Positions 18,916-26,278 of a stretch of DNA of 64,000 bases are shown here, piece after piece. Source of the stretch: Janthinobacterium sp. PAMC25594 (GTDB lineage: Bacteria > Pseudomonadota > Gammaproteobacteria > Burkholderiales > Burkholderiaceae_D); contig NZ_CP080377.1 in NCBI RefSeq assembly GCF_019443505.1, positions 186,001-250,000 of the forward strand, read 5' to 3'. The notes below the pieces were generated by a model. The model was given only the letters and a program-made list of their open reading frames with translations. It was not told where the DNA came from and did no database searches. Position numbers and translations under genes: made by a program. Positions within the stretch are counted from its first letter, which is position 1, and each line of letters opens with the position of its first letter.

Positions 18916-19382
18916 CGTTCCAGCTGCGCCTGCAGCGCCGCTACCACCAGCGCGTGGTCGTCGGCCTGCGCCAGGCCGGAAACGCTCACCGTGCCGACCA
19001 GTCCCACGCCGCGTATGAGCAGGGGGAATGCGCCGCCGTGGCCCGCGTACTCGATGTCATCGAGGTATTTCACGTCTTCGAAGGTGCTGCCGCGGCTTTT
19101 ATACGAGATGCCCATGTAGTAGGAGCTGTGGCAAAAGCGCTGCACCGTCTGGTTCTTGCGGCGTATCCAGTCTGCCTGGTCGGCCGTGGCGCCCGTCATG
19201 GCGTGGTGGAACAGGACTTGGCCGTTGCGCGTGATGTTCACGGTGACGGCCTTGCCCCGCTTGCGCACTTCTTCAACGATCCACAGGCCCACGGCCAGCG
19301 CGGCGTCGTTGTCGAAGCGTTCGAATTGCAGGGATTCTTCCTGTTGCGCGAGTGTTTGCAGCAAATCGGCGTAATGATCCAT
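18912..19382 (-). CDS. UPF0303 / heme-degrading-domain-like protein (DUF336 fold)
   Basis: 156 residues, soluble. FDNDAALAVGLWIVEE followed by KRGKAVTVNITRNGQVLFHHA, then RRKNQTVQRFCHSSYYMG and HGGAFPLLIRGVGLVGTVSVSGL, is the order of motifs in the UPF0303 family, related to the GlcG/HbpS (DUF336) fold. Biochemical function is unsettled; some relatives bind haem or small molecules. It is convergent with the racemase gene and their stops overlap by four bases. It reads away from alkB, with an 82-bp divergent promoter region between them. Confidence 0.82.
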   Translation of the reverse strand: MDHYADLLQTLAQQEESLQFERFDNDAALAVGLWIVEEVRKRGKAVTVNITRNGQVLFHHAMTGATADQADWIRRKNQTVQRFCHSSYYMGISYKSRGSTFEDVKYLDDIEYAGHGGAFPLLIRGVGLVGTVSVSGLAQADDHALVVAALQAQLER

Positions 19383-19464
19383 CGTCAGGGAGTCAAGTAG
19401 TGGCTGAGAGCGCTACTGTAGCGCAGCATGGGGGCATTTTGTTAATGGGGCTAAAATAGGCGGC

Positions 19465-20127
19465 ATGAACCTGTCCCTGTTTGCCGATGAAGACCAGGCC
19501 CCGGCCGGCCCCGCGCCGCTGGTGCCGGGCTCGTCCGCGTCGGTCCTGCTGCGCGCTTTTGCGCTGCCGTATCTGTCCGAGCTGCTGCCGGCGCTGGACG
19601 CCATCGTGCTGGCGGCGCCGCTGCGCCACATGGCCACGCCGGGCGGCTTGCGCATGTCCGTTGCCATGAGCAATTGCGGCGCCCAGGGCTGGATCACGGA
19701 TGGACGCGGCTACCGCTATGCGCGGCTCGATCCGGCCAGCGGTCGTCCCTGGCCGCCGATGCCGCCCGTGTTCCTGCGCCTGGCGCGGGAGGCGGCGCTG
19801 GCGGCCGGCTATGCGGGCTTCACGCCCGACGCTTGCCTGGTCAACCGCTATGCGCCCGGTGCGCGCATGGCCTTGCACCAGGACCGCGATGAATGCGATT
19901 TCACCGCGCCCATCGTTTCCGTCTCGCTTGGTTTACCCGCCACCTTCCTGTTCGGCGGCGCCGAGCGGGCCGACAAGGCGGCTCGCATTCCTTTGCTGCA
20001 TGGCGACGTGGTGGTGTGGGGCGGCCCTGACCGTCTGCGCTTCCACGGCGTGGCGCCGCTGAAGGAAGGCGAACACGTGGTGCTGGGCGCGCAGCGCATC
20101 AATCTGACGTTTCGCAAGGCTGCCTGA
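19465..20127 (+). CDS. alkB: DNA oxidative demethylase AlkB
   Basis: 220 residues, as usual for AlkB. An Fe(II)/2-oxoglutarate dioxygenase that removes 1-methyladenine and 3-methylcytosine lesions from DNA. Iron ligands are His138, Asp140 (LHQDRDE) and His194 (RLRFHGVAPL). Arg211 and Arg217 in RINLTFR bind 2-oxoglutarate and the flip-out site. WGGPDRLRFHG is the typical C-terminal motif. No ada gene is nearby. The 3' end overlaps the end of the convergent membrane-protein gene by 29 bp. Confidence 0.96.
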   Translation: MNLSLFADEDQAPAGPAPLVPGSSASVLLRAFALPYLSELLPALDAIVLAAPLRHMATPGGLRMSVAMSNCGAQGWITDGRGYRYARLDPASGRPWPPMPPVFLRLAREAALAAGYAGFTPDACLVNRYAPGARMALHQDRDECDFTAPIVSVSLGLPATFLFGGAERADKAARIPLLHGDVVVWGGPDRLRFHGVAPLKEGEHVVLGAQRINLTFRKAA

Positions 20128-20530
20128 GCTGGCGCCACGGCGTGGCCGGCTTGAGGATGTAGTGCGCATGCACATGGCGCCACGGAATGGCCAGGTAGAC
20201 CAGCACCACGAACGCGCATTCAAACGCGGTTGCTGCGGTGGCGGGATCGATCTGGCCGTTCAGCCATTGCGGCAGCGGCACGAGCAGCAGCCAGATGGTC
20301 TTCCACAGCGCTTCCCACAGCAGCAGGGGCAGCATCTGCAGCGGATAGCGCAAGCCCAGCAAACATAGCAGCGAGAACGCGGCCAGCATGCAGTTGACGG
20401 TGCCCCGCGCCAGTTCCCACGGCGCGTGCGGCGTGACGATGCCGGGCCACAGCACGCTGCCGAGGCCCAGAACAACCAGCAGATACATGGCGCGCAGCGC
20501 ATATAGACGGGCGGTCGATACGGTATTCAT
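20099..20530 (-). CDS. Membrane protein of unknown function
   Basis: 143 residues with four predicted membrane helices (about 12-31, 41-62, 64-87, 101-118). ALRAMYLLVVLGLGSVLWPG and a W-E-x-x-W-K-x-x-W pattern are the most distinctive parts. AGGAG precedes the ATG at 20530. It is the last gene of a minus-strand set that begins with an ArsR-type regulator (20838-21167), and its expression may therefore be controlled by that regulator. I cannot assign a function. Confidence 0.7.
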   Translation of the reverse strand: MNTVSTARLYALRAMYLLVVLGLGSVLWPGIVTPHAPWELARGTVNCMLAAFSLLCLLGLRYPLQMLPLLLWEALWKTIWLLLVPLPQWLNGQIDPATAATAFECAFVVLVYLAIPWRHVHAHYILKPATPWRQLRQPCETSD

Positions 20531-20568
20531 GGTGCGGTCTCCTGGTCGTGGGGTGACTATGAAAGGGT

Positions 20569-20826
20569 TTATTCGACTTCCTTGAGAATCGTCTCCAGAC
20601 TGCTTAAGCGCGCCTGGATCTGTGCCACGGAAGCGCTCAATGCTGCCAGCGACGTTGCCGTTTCGACCTGCGCGGCGGCCATGGACTTGGCCAGCTCCTG
20701 GTAGGCGCTGTCTTGCGCCAGCCGGGCGCGGGCTTGCGCGACGCTGGATGCATATTTGAAGGCGAAGATGAGGACGGCGGCGGTGCAGCTGAAGAAGAAC
20801 GCTGCGAAGAATGCATTTTCAGTCAT
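20569..20826 (-). CDS. Small membrane-anchored coiled-coil protein
   Basis: 85 residues: one N-terminal membrane helix (about 5-24) and then a helix with heptad spacing up to the end (ARARLAQDSAYQELAKSMAA, LSASVAQIQARLSSLETIL). GAGG lies five bases before the ATG at 20826, and the gene starts 11 bp after the ArsR stop, so the two are almost certainly co-transcribed. Such bitopic coiled-coil proteins often form oligomers or scaffold partners. No known family recognised. Confidence 0.6.
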   Translation of the reverse strand: MTENAFFAAFFFSCTAAVLIFAFKYASSVAQARARLAQDSAYQELAKSMAAAQVETATSLAALSASVAQIQARLSSLETILKEVE

Positions 20827-20837
20827 GATGGCCTCGG

Positions 20838-21167
20838 TTATTCAGGGTTGGAAGTAAGCGTGGACGCCGCCGCGGCGATGCTGGCCGGCGTCAGCAGCAA
20901 TTCAAATGGGCTGGCTTCAAAGTAATTGAGGGCCTTGCCGTCGTGCGACAGTTCCAGCTGGCTGGTGACCAGTCCCGCGTGTTCCAGCTTTTGCAGGTGC
21001 AAATGCAGCAGGGGCCGGCTGATGCCCAGGTCGCGCGCCAGCTGGCTGATGTAGTTGCGCCCGCCGCTGGCCAGCGCCGCGATGATACGCAGCCGGTGCG
21101 GATTGTCGAGCGCCGCCAGCATGGCCCGCAAGCGGTCGCCGGTGGGGGATGTTTTTGTATCTGTCAT
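20838..21167 (-). CDS. ArsR family winged-helix transcriptional regulator
   Basis: 109 residues. ALDNPHRLRIIAALASGGRNYISQLARDLGISRPLLHLHLQKL is a textbook ArsR winged helix-turn-helix. There is no cysteine at all, so the metal sites of ArsR/SmtB are absent and it must sense another signal. It leads the group with the small coiled-coil and four-helix membrane proteins. An inverted repeat at 21165-21190 covers its start codon and the divergent spacer, consistent with autorepression. folE2 is divergent from it. Confidence 0.88.
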   Translation of the reverse strand: MTDTKTSPTGDRLRAMLAALDNPHRLRIIAALASGGRNYISQLARDLGISRPLLHLHLQKLEHAGLVTSQLELSHDGKALNYFEASPFELLLTPASIAAAASTLTSNPE

Positions 21168-21190
21168 GTGTCAACATTATCTGACACGTG
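21165..21190. promoter_or_regulatory. Inverted repeat over the ArsR start, likely operator
   Basis: CATGTGTCA (21165-21173) and TGACACGTG (21182-21190) form a nine-bp inverted repeat with one mismatch and an 8-nt spacer. The half-site spacing fits a dimeric winged-helix repressor, and it would block the arsR-like gene's own translation start region. Confidence 0.55.
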
Positions 21191-21262
21191 AAAGTAAGTC
21201 AAGCCAAATCATTGTATCGTTTTAATGCAAGACACTTGCAAATGCGGCGCTTTTTCTCCATG

Positions 21263-21283
21263 ATATGCAACTTGTTTGCATAT
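21263..21283. promoter_or_regulatory. Perfect 8-5-8 inverted repeat before folE2
   Basis: ATATGCAA-CTTGT-TTGCATAT ends 12 bp before the folE2 start. folE2 is often under the zinc regulator Zur, and this symmetric AT-rich element is in the right place, but it does not match the Zur consensus I know well enough to name it. Confidence 0.45.
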
Positions 21284-21295
21284 GGAGCCATGACC

Positions 21296-22216
21296 ATGAA
21301 GCGCGATTCCCTTACCACGCCCCTGCCCGATGTGGCGGCCGGCCCCCACTTGGGCCACCCCTTGCCATTGGAATGGGTGGGCATGCAGGGCATCGCCTTG
21401 CCCCTGTGGCTGGAAGAGGGCGGGCAAGCGCAGCAAGTGCATGCCTGGGCCGACGTGCAAGTCGATCTGCCCGATCCGACAGTCAAGGGCATCCACATGT
21501 CGCGTTTGTATCTGCTGCTCGACGCGTTTGCCGCCGCGCAGCCGCTCGATGCGGGCGCGCTGGCCGCCGTGCTGCGGCGCATGGTGGACAGCCACGCCGA
21601 TTGCGGCAGCACGCAGGCGCGTCTGGCGCTGGCATTTCCCCTGCTACGGCGCCAGCCGGCGCTGCTGACGGCGGGATTGTCGGGCTGGAAATCGTATCCC
21701 GTGCGCCTGCAGGCCAGTTGCTCGCCGCAGGGCTTTGCCCTGACCCTGACGGTGGAGATCGGCTACTCGTCGACGTGCCCGTGTTCGGCGGCGTTGGCAC
21801 GTCAATTGCTCGCCGATGCGTTTGCGGCGCAATTCGGCGCGGGCGGCATCGAGGGCGCGGCCGCGCGCGACTGGCTGCGGGAACACGCCAGCCTGGCCAC
21901 GCCGCACAGCCAGCGCAGCACGGCGACGGTGACCGTGCCATTGACGCAGCAGGATGAGCTGGACCTGTTTCCCCTGATCGACCGGGTGGAAGCGGCGCTG
22001 GCGACGCCGCTGCAAACGGCCGTGAAACGGGCCGACGAGCAGGCGTTCGCGCGCTTGAATGGTGCTAACCTGATGTACGTGGAAGACGCGGCCCGGCGCG
22101 TGCAGGCGGCGCTGGCGTTACTGGCGCCACATCATGCGCAGGCGCGTGTTACCGTACGGCATATGGAAAGCCTGCATCCGCACGATGCCGTGGCGCAGGC
22201 GGGCCAGCTTGCCTGA
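21296..22216 (+). CDS. folE2: GTP cyclohydrolase FolE2 (type IB)
   Basis: 306 residues. It makes dihydroneopterin triphosphate from GTP, the first step of folate (and queuosine-type) synthesis, and unlike FolE it does not need zinc. VKGIHMSRLY near residue 70 and the GYSSTCPCSAAL cysteine motif are diagnostic, and PHSQRS follows. Start 21296 is preferred over the ATG at 21290, since GGAG (21284-21287) is eight bases before it. An inverted repeat lies just upstream. Presence of FolE2 in other bacteria often signals adaptation to zinc shortage (family knowledge). Confidence 0.95.
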   Translation: MKRDSLTTPLPDVAAGPHLGHPLPLEWVGMQGIALPLWLEEGGQAQQVHAWADVQVDLPDPTVKGIHMSRLYLLLDAFAAAQPLDAGALAAVLRRMVDSHADCGSTQARLALAFPLLRRQPALLTAGLSGWKSYPVRLQASCSPQGFALTLTVEIGYSSTCPCSAALARQLLADAFAAQFGAGGIEGAAARDWLREHASLATPHSQRSTATVTVPLTQQDELDLFPLIDRVEAALATPLQTAVKRADEQAFARLNGANLMYVEDAARRVQAALALLAPHHAQARVTVRHMESLHPHDAVAQAGQLA

Positions 22217-22249
22217 GCTTTTCACTCAACCACCGTGGAGGAAGACAGC

Positions 22250-22417
22250 ATGCCGGAGAACATTGCGCAGGAGCCTGGTGAAGGCGCCCTGGAAGAGGAA
22301 CTGGAGCGTGAGCGGCGCGAACGTGCGCTGATCGACGAGGAAAAGCTGGGCATGGACGAGCTGGAAGAGGAGCATTTGAAACGGCAACGCCAGCCGGGCG
22401 CGCCGGCGGGGCGCTAG
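22250..22417 (+). CDS. Small highly charged protein
   Basis: 55 residues with a strong GGAGG eight bases before the ATG at 22250. More than half of the residues are Glu, Arg, Lys or Asp (EEELERERRERALIDEEK), predicting one long helix. It lies 33 bp after folE2 and is probably the second gene of that operon. No family recognised. Conservation next to folE2 in relatives would support it. Confidence 0.5.
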   Translation: MPENIAQEPGEGALEEELERERRERALIDEEKLGMDELEEEHLKRQRQPGAPAGR

Positions 22418-22502
22418 CGTCAAGGCGATGTATCTGCGCTGGCATCGCGCCGTGCTGACCGGTACAATTTCGCTTTGTCCTTCTCCCCAGCCCCGGAGGC
22501 CC

Positions 22503-23321
22503 ATGAAATACCGCGCATTTTTTCCGTTCATCCTCGGCCTGGCAGGCGCCACGCTGACCGCCTCGCAGGCCCAGGCCGGCACCATCTGCACCGCCATGGC
22601 CGACGCCAGAACGGGCGCCGTCTTGTTGCAAGAGGGTAATTGCCTCGACCGAGTCACCCCCGCCTCGACCTTCAAGATCGCCCTCAGCCTGATGGGCTAT
22701 GACGCCGGTTTCCTCAAGGATGAGCACCAGCCGACCCTGCCATACCGCCAGGGCTATGTGGACTGGGGCGGTGACGCGTGGCGTCAGGATACGGACCCGT
22801 CGCGCTGGATGCAGTATTCCGTCGTCTGGTATTCGCAGCAGATCACGCAGGCGCTGGGCGCCGAGCGCTTCCAGAAGTACGCCAAGGCTTTGCGCTATGG
22901 CAATGCGGATGTGTCGGGCGACAAGGGCAAGGAGAATAGCCTGGAGCGCTCGTGGATCAGCTCTTCGCTGAAGATCTCTGCGCTGGAACAGCTGGGTTTC
23001 TTGCGCAAGCTGGTCAACGATCAGTTGCCAGTCAGCAAACAGGCGATGGAACAGACGCGCCGCCTGACGCGCCTGGCGGACGTGGACGGCTGGCAAGTGC
23101 ATGGCAAGACGGGCGCGGCCTTCCCGCGCAAGGCCGATGGCAGCTTCGATGAGGCGCATGGTTACGGCTGGTTCGTGGGCTGGGCCAGCAAGGGCGAGCG
23201 CAGCATCGTGTTTGCGCGCCTGGTGCAGGACGAGCAGAAGGGCTTGCCATCGGCGGGCTTGCGCACGCGCGAGGCCATGCTGAAAGAATTGCCGGCCTTG
23301 CTGGAGCAGGCGCAGAAGTGA
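22503..23321 (+). CDS. Class D (OXA-type) beta-lactamase
   Basis: 272 residues from the ATG at 22503, behind GGAGG. A signal peptide (1-25, ending QAQA-G) exports it to the periplasm. Class D motifs are all present: Ser55-T-F-Lys58 active site, Ser106-V-V, Tyr132-G-N and Lys202-T-G, plus Trp151 (WISSSLKIS), whose equivalent stabilises the carboxylated active-site lysine. It should hydrolyse penicillins by a serine mechanism; spectrum cannot be told. It appears chromosomal and intrinsic, since there is no integron or transposon around it. The next gene overlaps its stop (GTGA). Confidence 0.93.
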   Translation: MKYRAFFPFILGLAGATLTASQAQAGTICTAMADARTGAVLLQEGNCLDRVTPASTFKIALSLMGYDAGFLKDEHQPTLPYRQGYVDWGGDAWRQDTDPSRWMQYSVVWYSQQITQALGAERFQKYAKALRYGNADVSGDKGKENSLERSWISSSLKISALEQLGFLRKLVNDQLPVSKQAMEQTRRLTRLADVDGWQVHGKTGAAFPRKADGSFDEAHGYGWFVGWASKGERSIVFARLVQDEQKGLPSAGLRTREAMLKELPALLEQAQK

Positions 23322-23713
23322 CGCACGCAGTCGTCACGGCCACCTTCATCGCTACCGAGGGCGACTATCTGGAAGCCGTCATCGAGGTGGACGGCCAGCG
23401 CCTGCACGTAATGGATGAGTTCGGCGGCGTGCAACTGGCCGCCGGCACGCTATTCCAGGCGGAACTGTGGCCCATGGTCAGCGAGCTGGGCGACTGGGAC
23501 GCCATCTTCCGCGCCAATCCCGGCCGGGAAAAGCGCCTGGTGCGCCTCGATGGCTGGCGCTACCTGGCGCTCGGCGTCGTGACCCAGGTCGACCCCGTCG
23601 TCTGCGATTGCGGCCTGCTGCAGCTGGAAAACCCGTTTACGACGCATGACGTGCGCTGCGTGGGCGCGTATATCGGCGTTACGCTGGCGCGCCTCGATGC
23701 CTGCCTGGCGTAA
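23318..23713 (+). CDS. Conserved-looking protein of unknown function
   Basis: 131 residues starting with a GTG that overlaps the beta-lactamase stop by four bases, so translation is coupled. No signal peptide or membrane segment. The fold looks beta-rich, with DGQRLHVMDEFGG and a C-terminal VDPVVCDCGLLQLENPFTTH motif carrying a C-x-C pair. The function is unknown. Coupling to the lactamase gene may be accidental. Confidence 0.65.
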   Translation: MTHAVVTATFIATEGDYLEAVIEVDGQRLHVMDEFGGVQLAAGTLFQAELWPMVSELGDWDAIFRANPGREKRLVRLDGWRYLALGVVTQVDPVVCDCGLLQLENPFTTHDVRCVGAYIGVTLARLDACLA

Positions 23714-23787
23714 ATTCCGGCCCGCTTTGTTGCCCGCCCTATATACTTGCTGAAACGGATCATCCGGCATCAGACAAGGTTACAAGC

Positions 23788-26247
23788 ATGGCATCAGGCA
23801 TGGAGCAGTTTCAGGAAAAAGCACGGCAGGCGTGGATACAGGCGCGCGCGCAGGTCGTTCGTGTGGCGGGGCTGGCATGGGTCAAGGCAGTGGCGCTGTA
23901 CCGGCGCGGCCATGCTCACTTGATGACCTTGCCGCCCGTGCGGCGCGCGCTGGTGCTGGGTCTGTGGTCGTTCCTGGCTTTGCTGGCCTTGTTGACGCTG
24001 TACCTGCTGCTGCTGATTCCCCTGACGCCGAGCATCCACGATTTGCGCCAGGCGCGCGCGGCCGCACCGAGCACCATGGTCAGCACCGACGGCAAGGAAC
24101 TGGTGCGTTTCGACCAGGGCTTGCAGGAACGGGTCACGTTAAAACAGATTTCGCCGAACGTGATCAGCGCCTTGATCTCGACGGAAGACCACCGTTTCTA
24201 CGAACACCACGGCATCGATTTCACGCGCACGGCGGGCGCCATCTTGCACACGGCCGGGGGCAACCCGCAGGGCGGTTCCACCATCACGCAGCAGCTGGCG
24301 CGTAATATGTTCCCCGAGGAGATAGGCCGCTCGCGCAACCTGAACCGCAAGCTCAAGGAGCTGATCACCGCGCTGAAGATCGAGGCCACCTATAGCAAGA
24401 CGGAAATCCTCGAAGCGTATTTGAACACGGTACCGTTCCTGTACAACACCTACGGCATCGAAATGGCGGCCCGTACGTATTTCGACAAGCCCGCATCGCG
24501 CCTCGACATCCTGGAAAGCGCCACCCTGGTCGGCATGCTCAAGGGCACGAATTACTACAATCCCGTCGGCAATCCCGAACGTTCCTTGCAGCGACGCAAC
24601 GTGGTGCTGGGGCAGATGCGCAAGCACGACGTCATCGACGAGGCGCGCTATAAACAGTTGATCAAGCGTCCGCTGCGCCTGCATTTCGAGCGCCAGAGCG
24701 AGCGGGCGCAATCGGACAGCCATTTCACGGCCTATGTGCGCAAGTGGCTGCTCGACTGGGCCGACGAAAACGATTACAACCTGGAGCGCGACGGCCTGGT
24801 GGTGCACACCACGCTCGACCACGATTTGCAGCAGGCGGCCGAGCGCGCCGTCGAACGCCAGGCGAATGCCTTGCAAGCGATCGCCGACGTGGAATGGAGC
24901 CGCGCGGGCGTGCCGTCGTCCACTTCGACGGGCATGTACGCGGGCATGCAGGCTGGCAGCGTGGCCTTCGATTATTTCTGGAAATCGCATCCGGCCCTGC
25001 TCGATTCCTTCGTGCGCGAATCGGGCGACTACCGCAAGCTGACGGCGGCCGGCGCCACGCCCGAGGCGGCGCTGGCGCAGCTGAAGGGCGACCGCGCCTT
25101 CATGGCGGCGCTGCGCAAGTCGAAGACGCGGCTGGAAGCGGGCTTTGCGGCCATGGACCCGGCCACGGGCGCCGTGCGCGCCTGGGTGGGCAGCCGCGAC
25201 TTTGCGCGCGAGCAATTCGACCACGTGTCGCAGGCGGCGCGCCAGCCCGGTTCCACCTTCAAGCCCATCGTGTATGGCGCGGCGCTGGAAAAGGGCCTGA
25301 GCCCCGAGCATGTGTATCGCGATGAAGTGATGGATATCAAGGCGGCCGACGGCACCAAATGGCGCCCGACCGACATGAGCGGCACCACGGGACGCGACAT
25401 GACCATGCGCGACGGCCTCGTGTACTCGAAAAACACCATCACGGCACAGGTGATGCAGGATGTCGGTTTGCCGTCGATCATCAAACTGGCGCGCGCGCTC
25501 GGTATCCGCGACAGCAAGCTTGAAAAAGTGCCATCCTTGGCGCTGGGCACCAGTCCCGTCACCTTACTGGAAATGGTCAACGCCTACGCCAGCATCGCGG
25601 CCCAGGGCGAAGCGCGCCTGCCATTCGTCGTCACGCACATCACGGACCGCGAAGGCAAGGTCATCGCCCGTTTCGGCGAAGACAAGCCCCAGCGCGCCAT
25701 GCAGGCGGCATCGGCCGCCACCCTGACGGACATGATGCGTGGCGTCATCGACCGGGGCACGGGCACGGCCATCCGCAGCCGTTTCGGCATCCGCTCCGAC
25801 GTGGCCGGCAAGAGCGGCACCACGCAAAACAATGCGGACGGCTGGTTTATTTTGATGCACCCGGAACTGGTGGGCGGCGCCTGGGTGGGTTTTAATGACG
25901 CCAGGGTCACCATGCGCAGCAATTACTGGGGCCAGGGCGGCCACAACGCCGTGCTGGTGGTGGGCGACTTCTTCAAGACGGCGCTCGACACGGGCAAGCT
26001 GTCGCGCGACGCCATCTTCCCCGGCGGCAAACCACCACCGCCGCTGCGCCATGTGGAACCGGTCGAGGCGCCACAGGATGAGCCGGTGGAAGAGCCGGGA
26101 GACTTGCTGCAGGAAGGCGTGCCGCCAGCGCCGCTGGCCGTGCCGGCAGAAGGCGAGCAGGACACGCATGGCAAGGCGGTGCCGGAACCCGCTCCGGCAC
26201 CCGCTCCTATGCCGCAGCTGGCGCCGCAGCCCGTGCCGCAAGCTTAG
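23788..26247 (+). CDS. Penicillin-binding protein 1A, bifunctional peptidoglycan synthase
   Basis: 819 residues. A cytoplasmic basic N-terminus, one membrane helix (about 54-78), a GT51 glycosyltransferase domain (about 95-290; catalytic Glu133 in STEDHRFYEHHGID, then QGGSTITQQLARN at 161-173) and a transpeptidase domain (about 430-730; Ser489-T-F-K, S547-K-N, K675-S-G-T-T). It polymerises lipid II and cross-links the chains in the periplasm. The C-terminal 90 residues are Pro/Glu/Ala-rich and probably disordered. It is separate from the mrcA seen near pilM in many betaproteobacteria, judging by the absence of those neighbours, so may be a second copy. Confidence 0.93.
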   Translation: MASGMEQFQEKARQAWIQARAQVVRVAGLAWVKAVALYRRGHAHLMTLPPVRRALVLGLWSFLALLALLTLYLLLLIPLTPSIHDLRQARAAAPSTMVSTDGKELVRFDQGLQERVTLKQISPNVISALISTEDHRFYEHHGIDFTRTAGAILHTAGGNPQGGSTITQQLARNMFPEEIGRSRNLNRKLKELITALKIEATYSKTEILEAYLNTVPFLYNTYGIEMAARTYFDKPASRLDILESATLVGMLKGTNYYNPVGNPERSLQRRNVVLGQMRKHDVIDEARYKQLIKRPLRLHFERQSERAQSDSHFTAYVRKWLLDWADENDYNLERDGLVVHTTLDHDLQQAAERAVERQANALQAIADVEWSRAGVPSSTSTGMYAGMQAGSVAFDYFWKSHPALLDSFVRESGDYRKLTAAGATPEAALAQLKGDRAFMAALRKSKTRLEAGFAAMDPATGAVRAWVGSRDFAREQFDHVSQAARQPGSTFKPIVYGAALEKGLSPEHVYRDEVMDIKAADGTKWRPTDMSGTTGRDMTMRDGLVYSKNTITAQVMQDVGLPSIIKLARALGIRDSKLEKVPSLALGTSPVTLLEMVNAYASIAAQGEARLPFVVTHITDREGKVIARFGEDKPQRAMQAASAATLTDMMRGVIDRGTGTAIRSRFGIRSDVAGKSGTTQNNADGWFILMHPELVGGAWVGFNDARVTMRSNYWGQGGHNAVLVVGDFFKTALDTGKLSRDAIFPGGKPPPPLRHVEPVEAPQDEPVEEPGDLLQEGVPPAPLAVPAEGEQDTHGKAVPEPAPAPAPMPQLAPQPVPQA

Positions 26248-26278
26248 CCGACGCGATGTCAATTGATACAGGACAATG

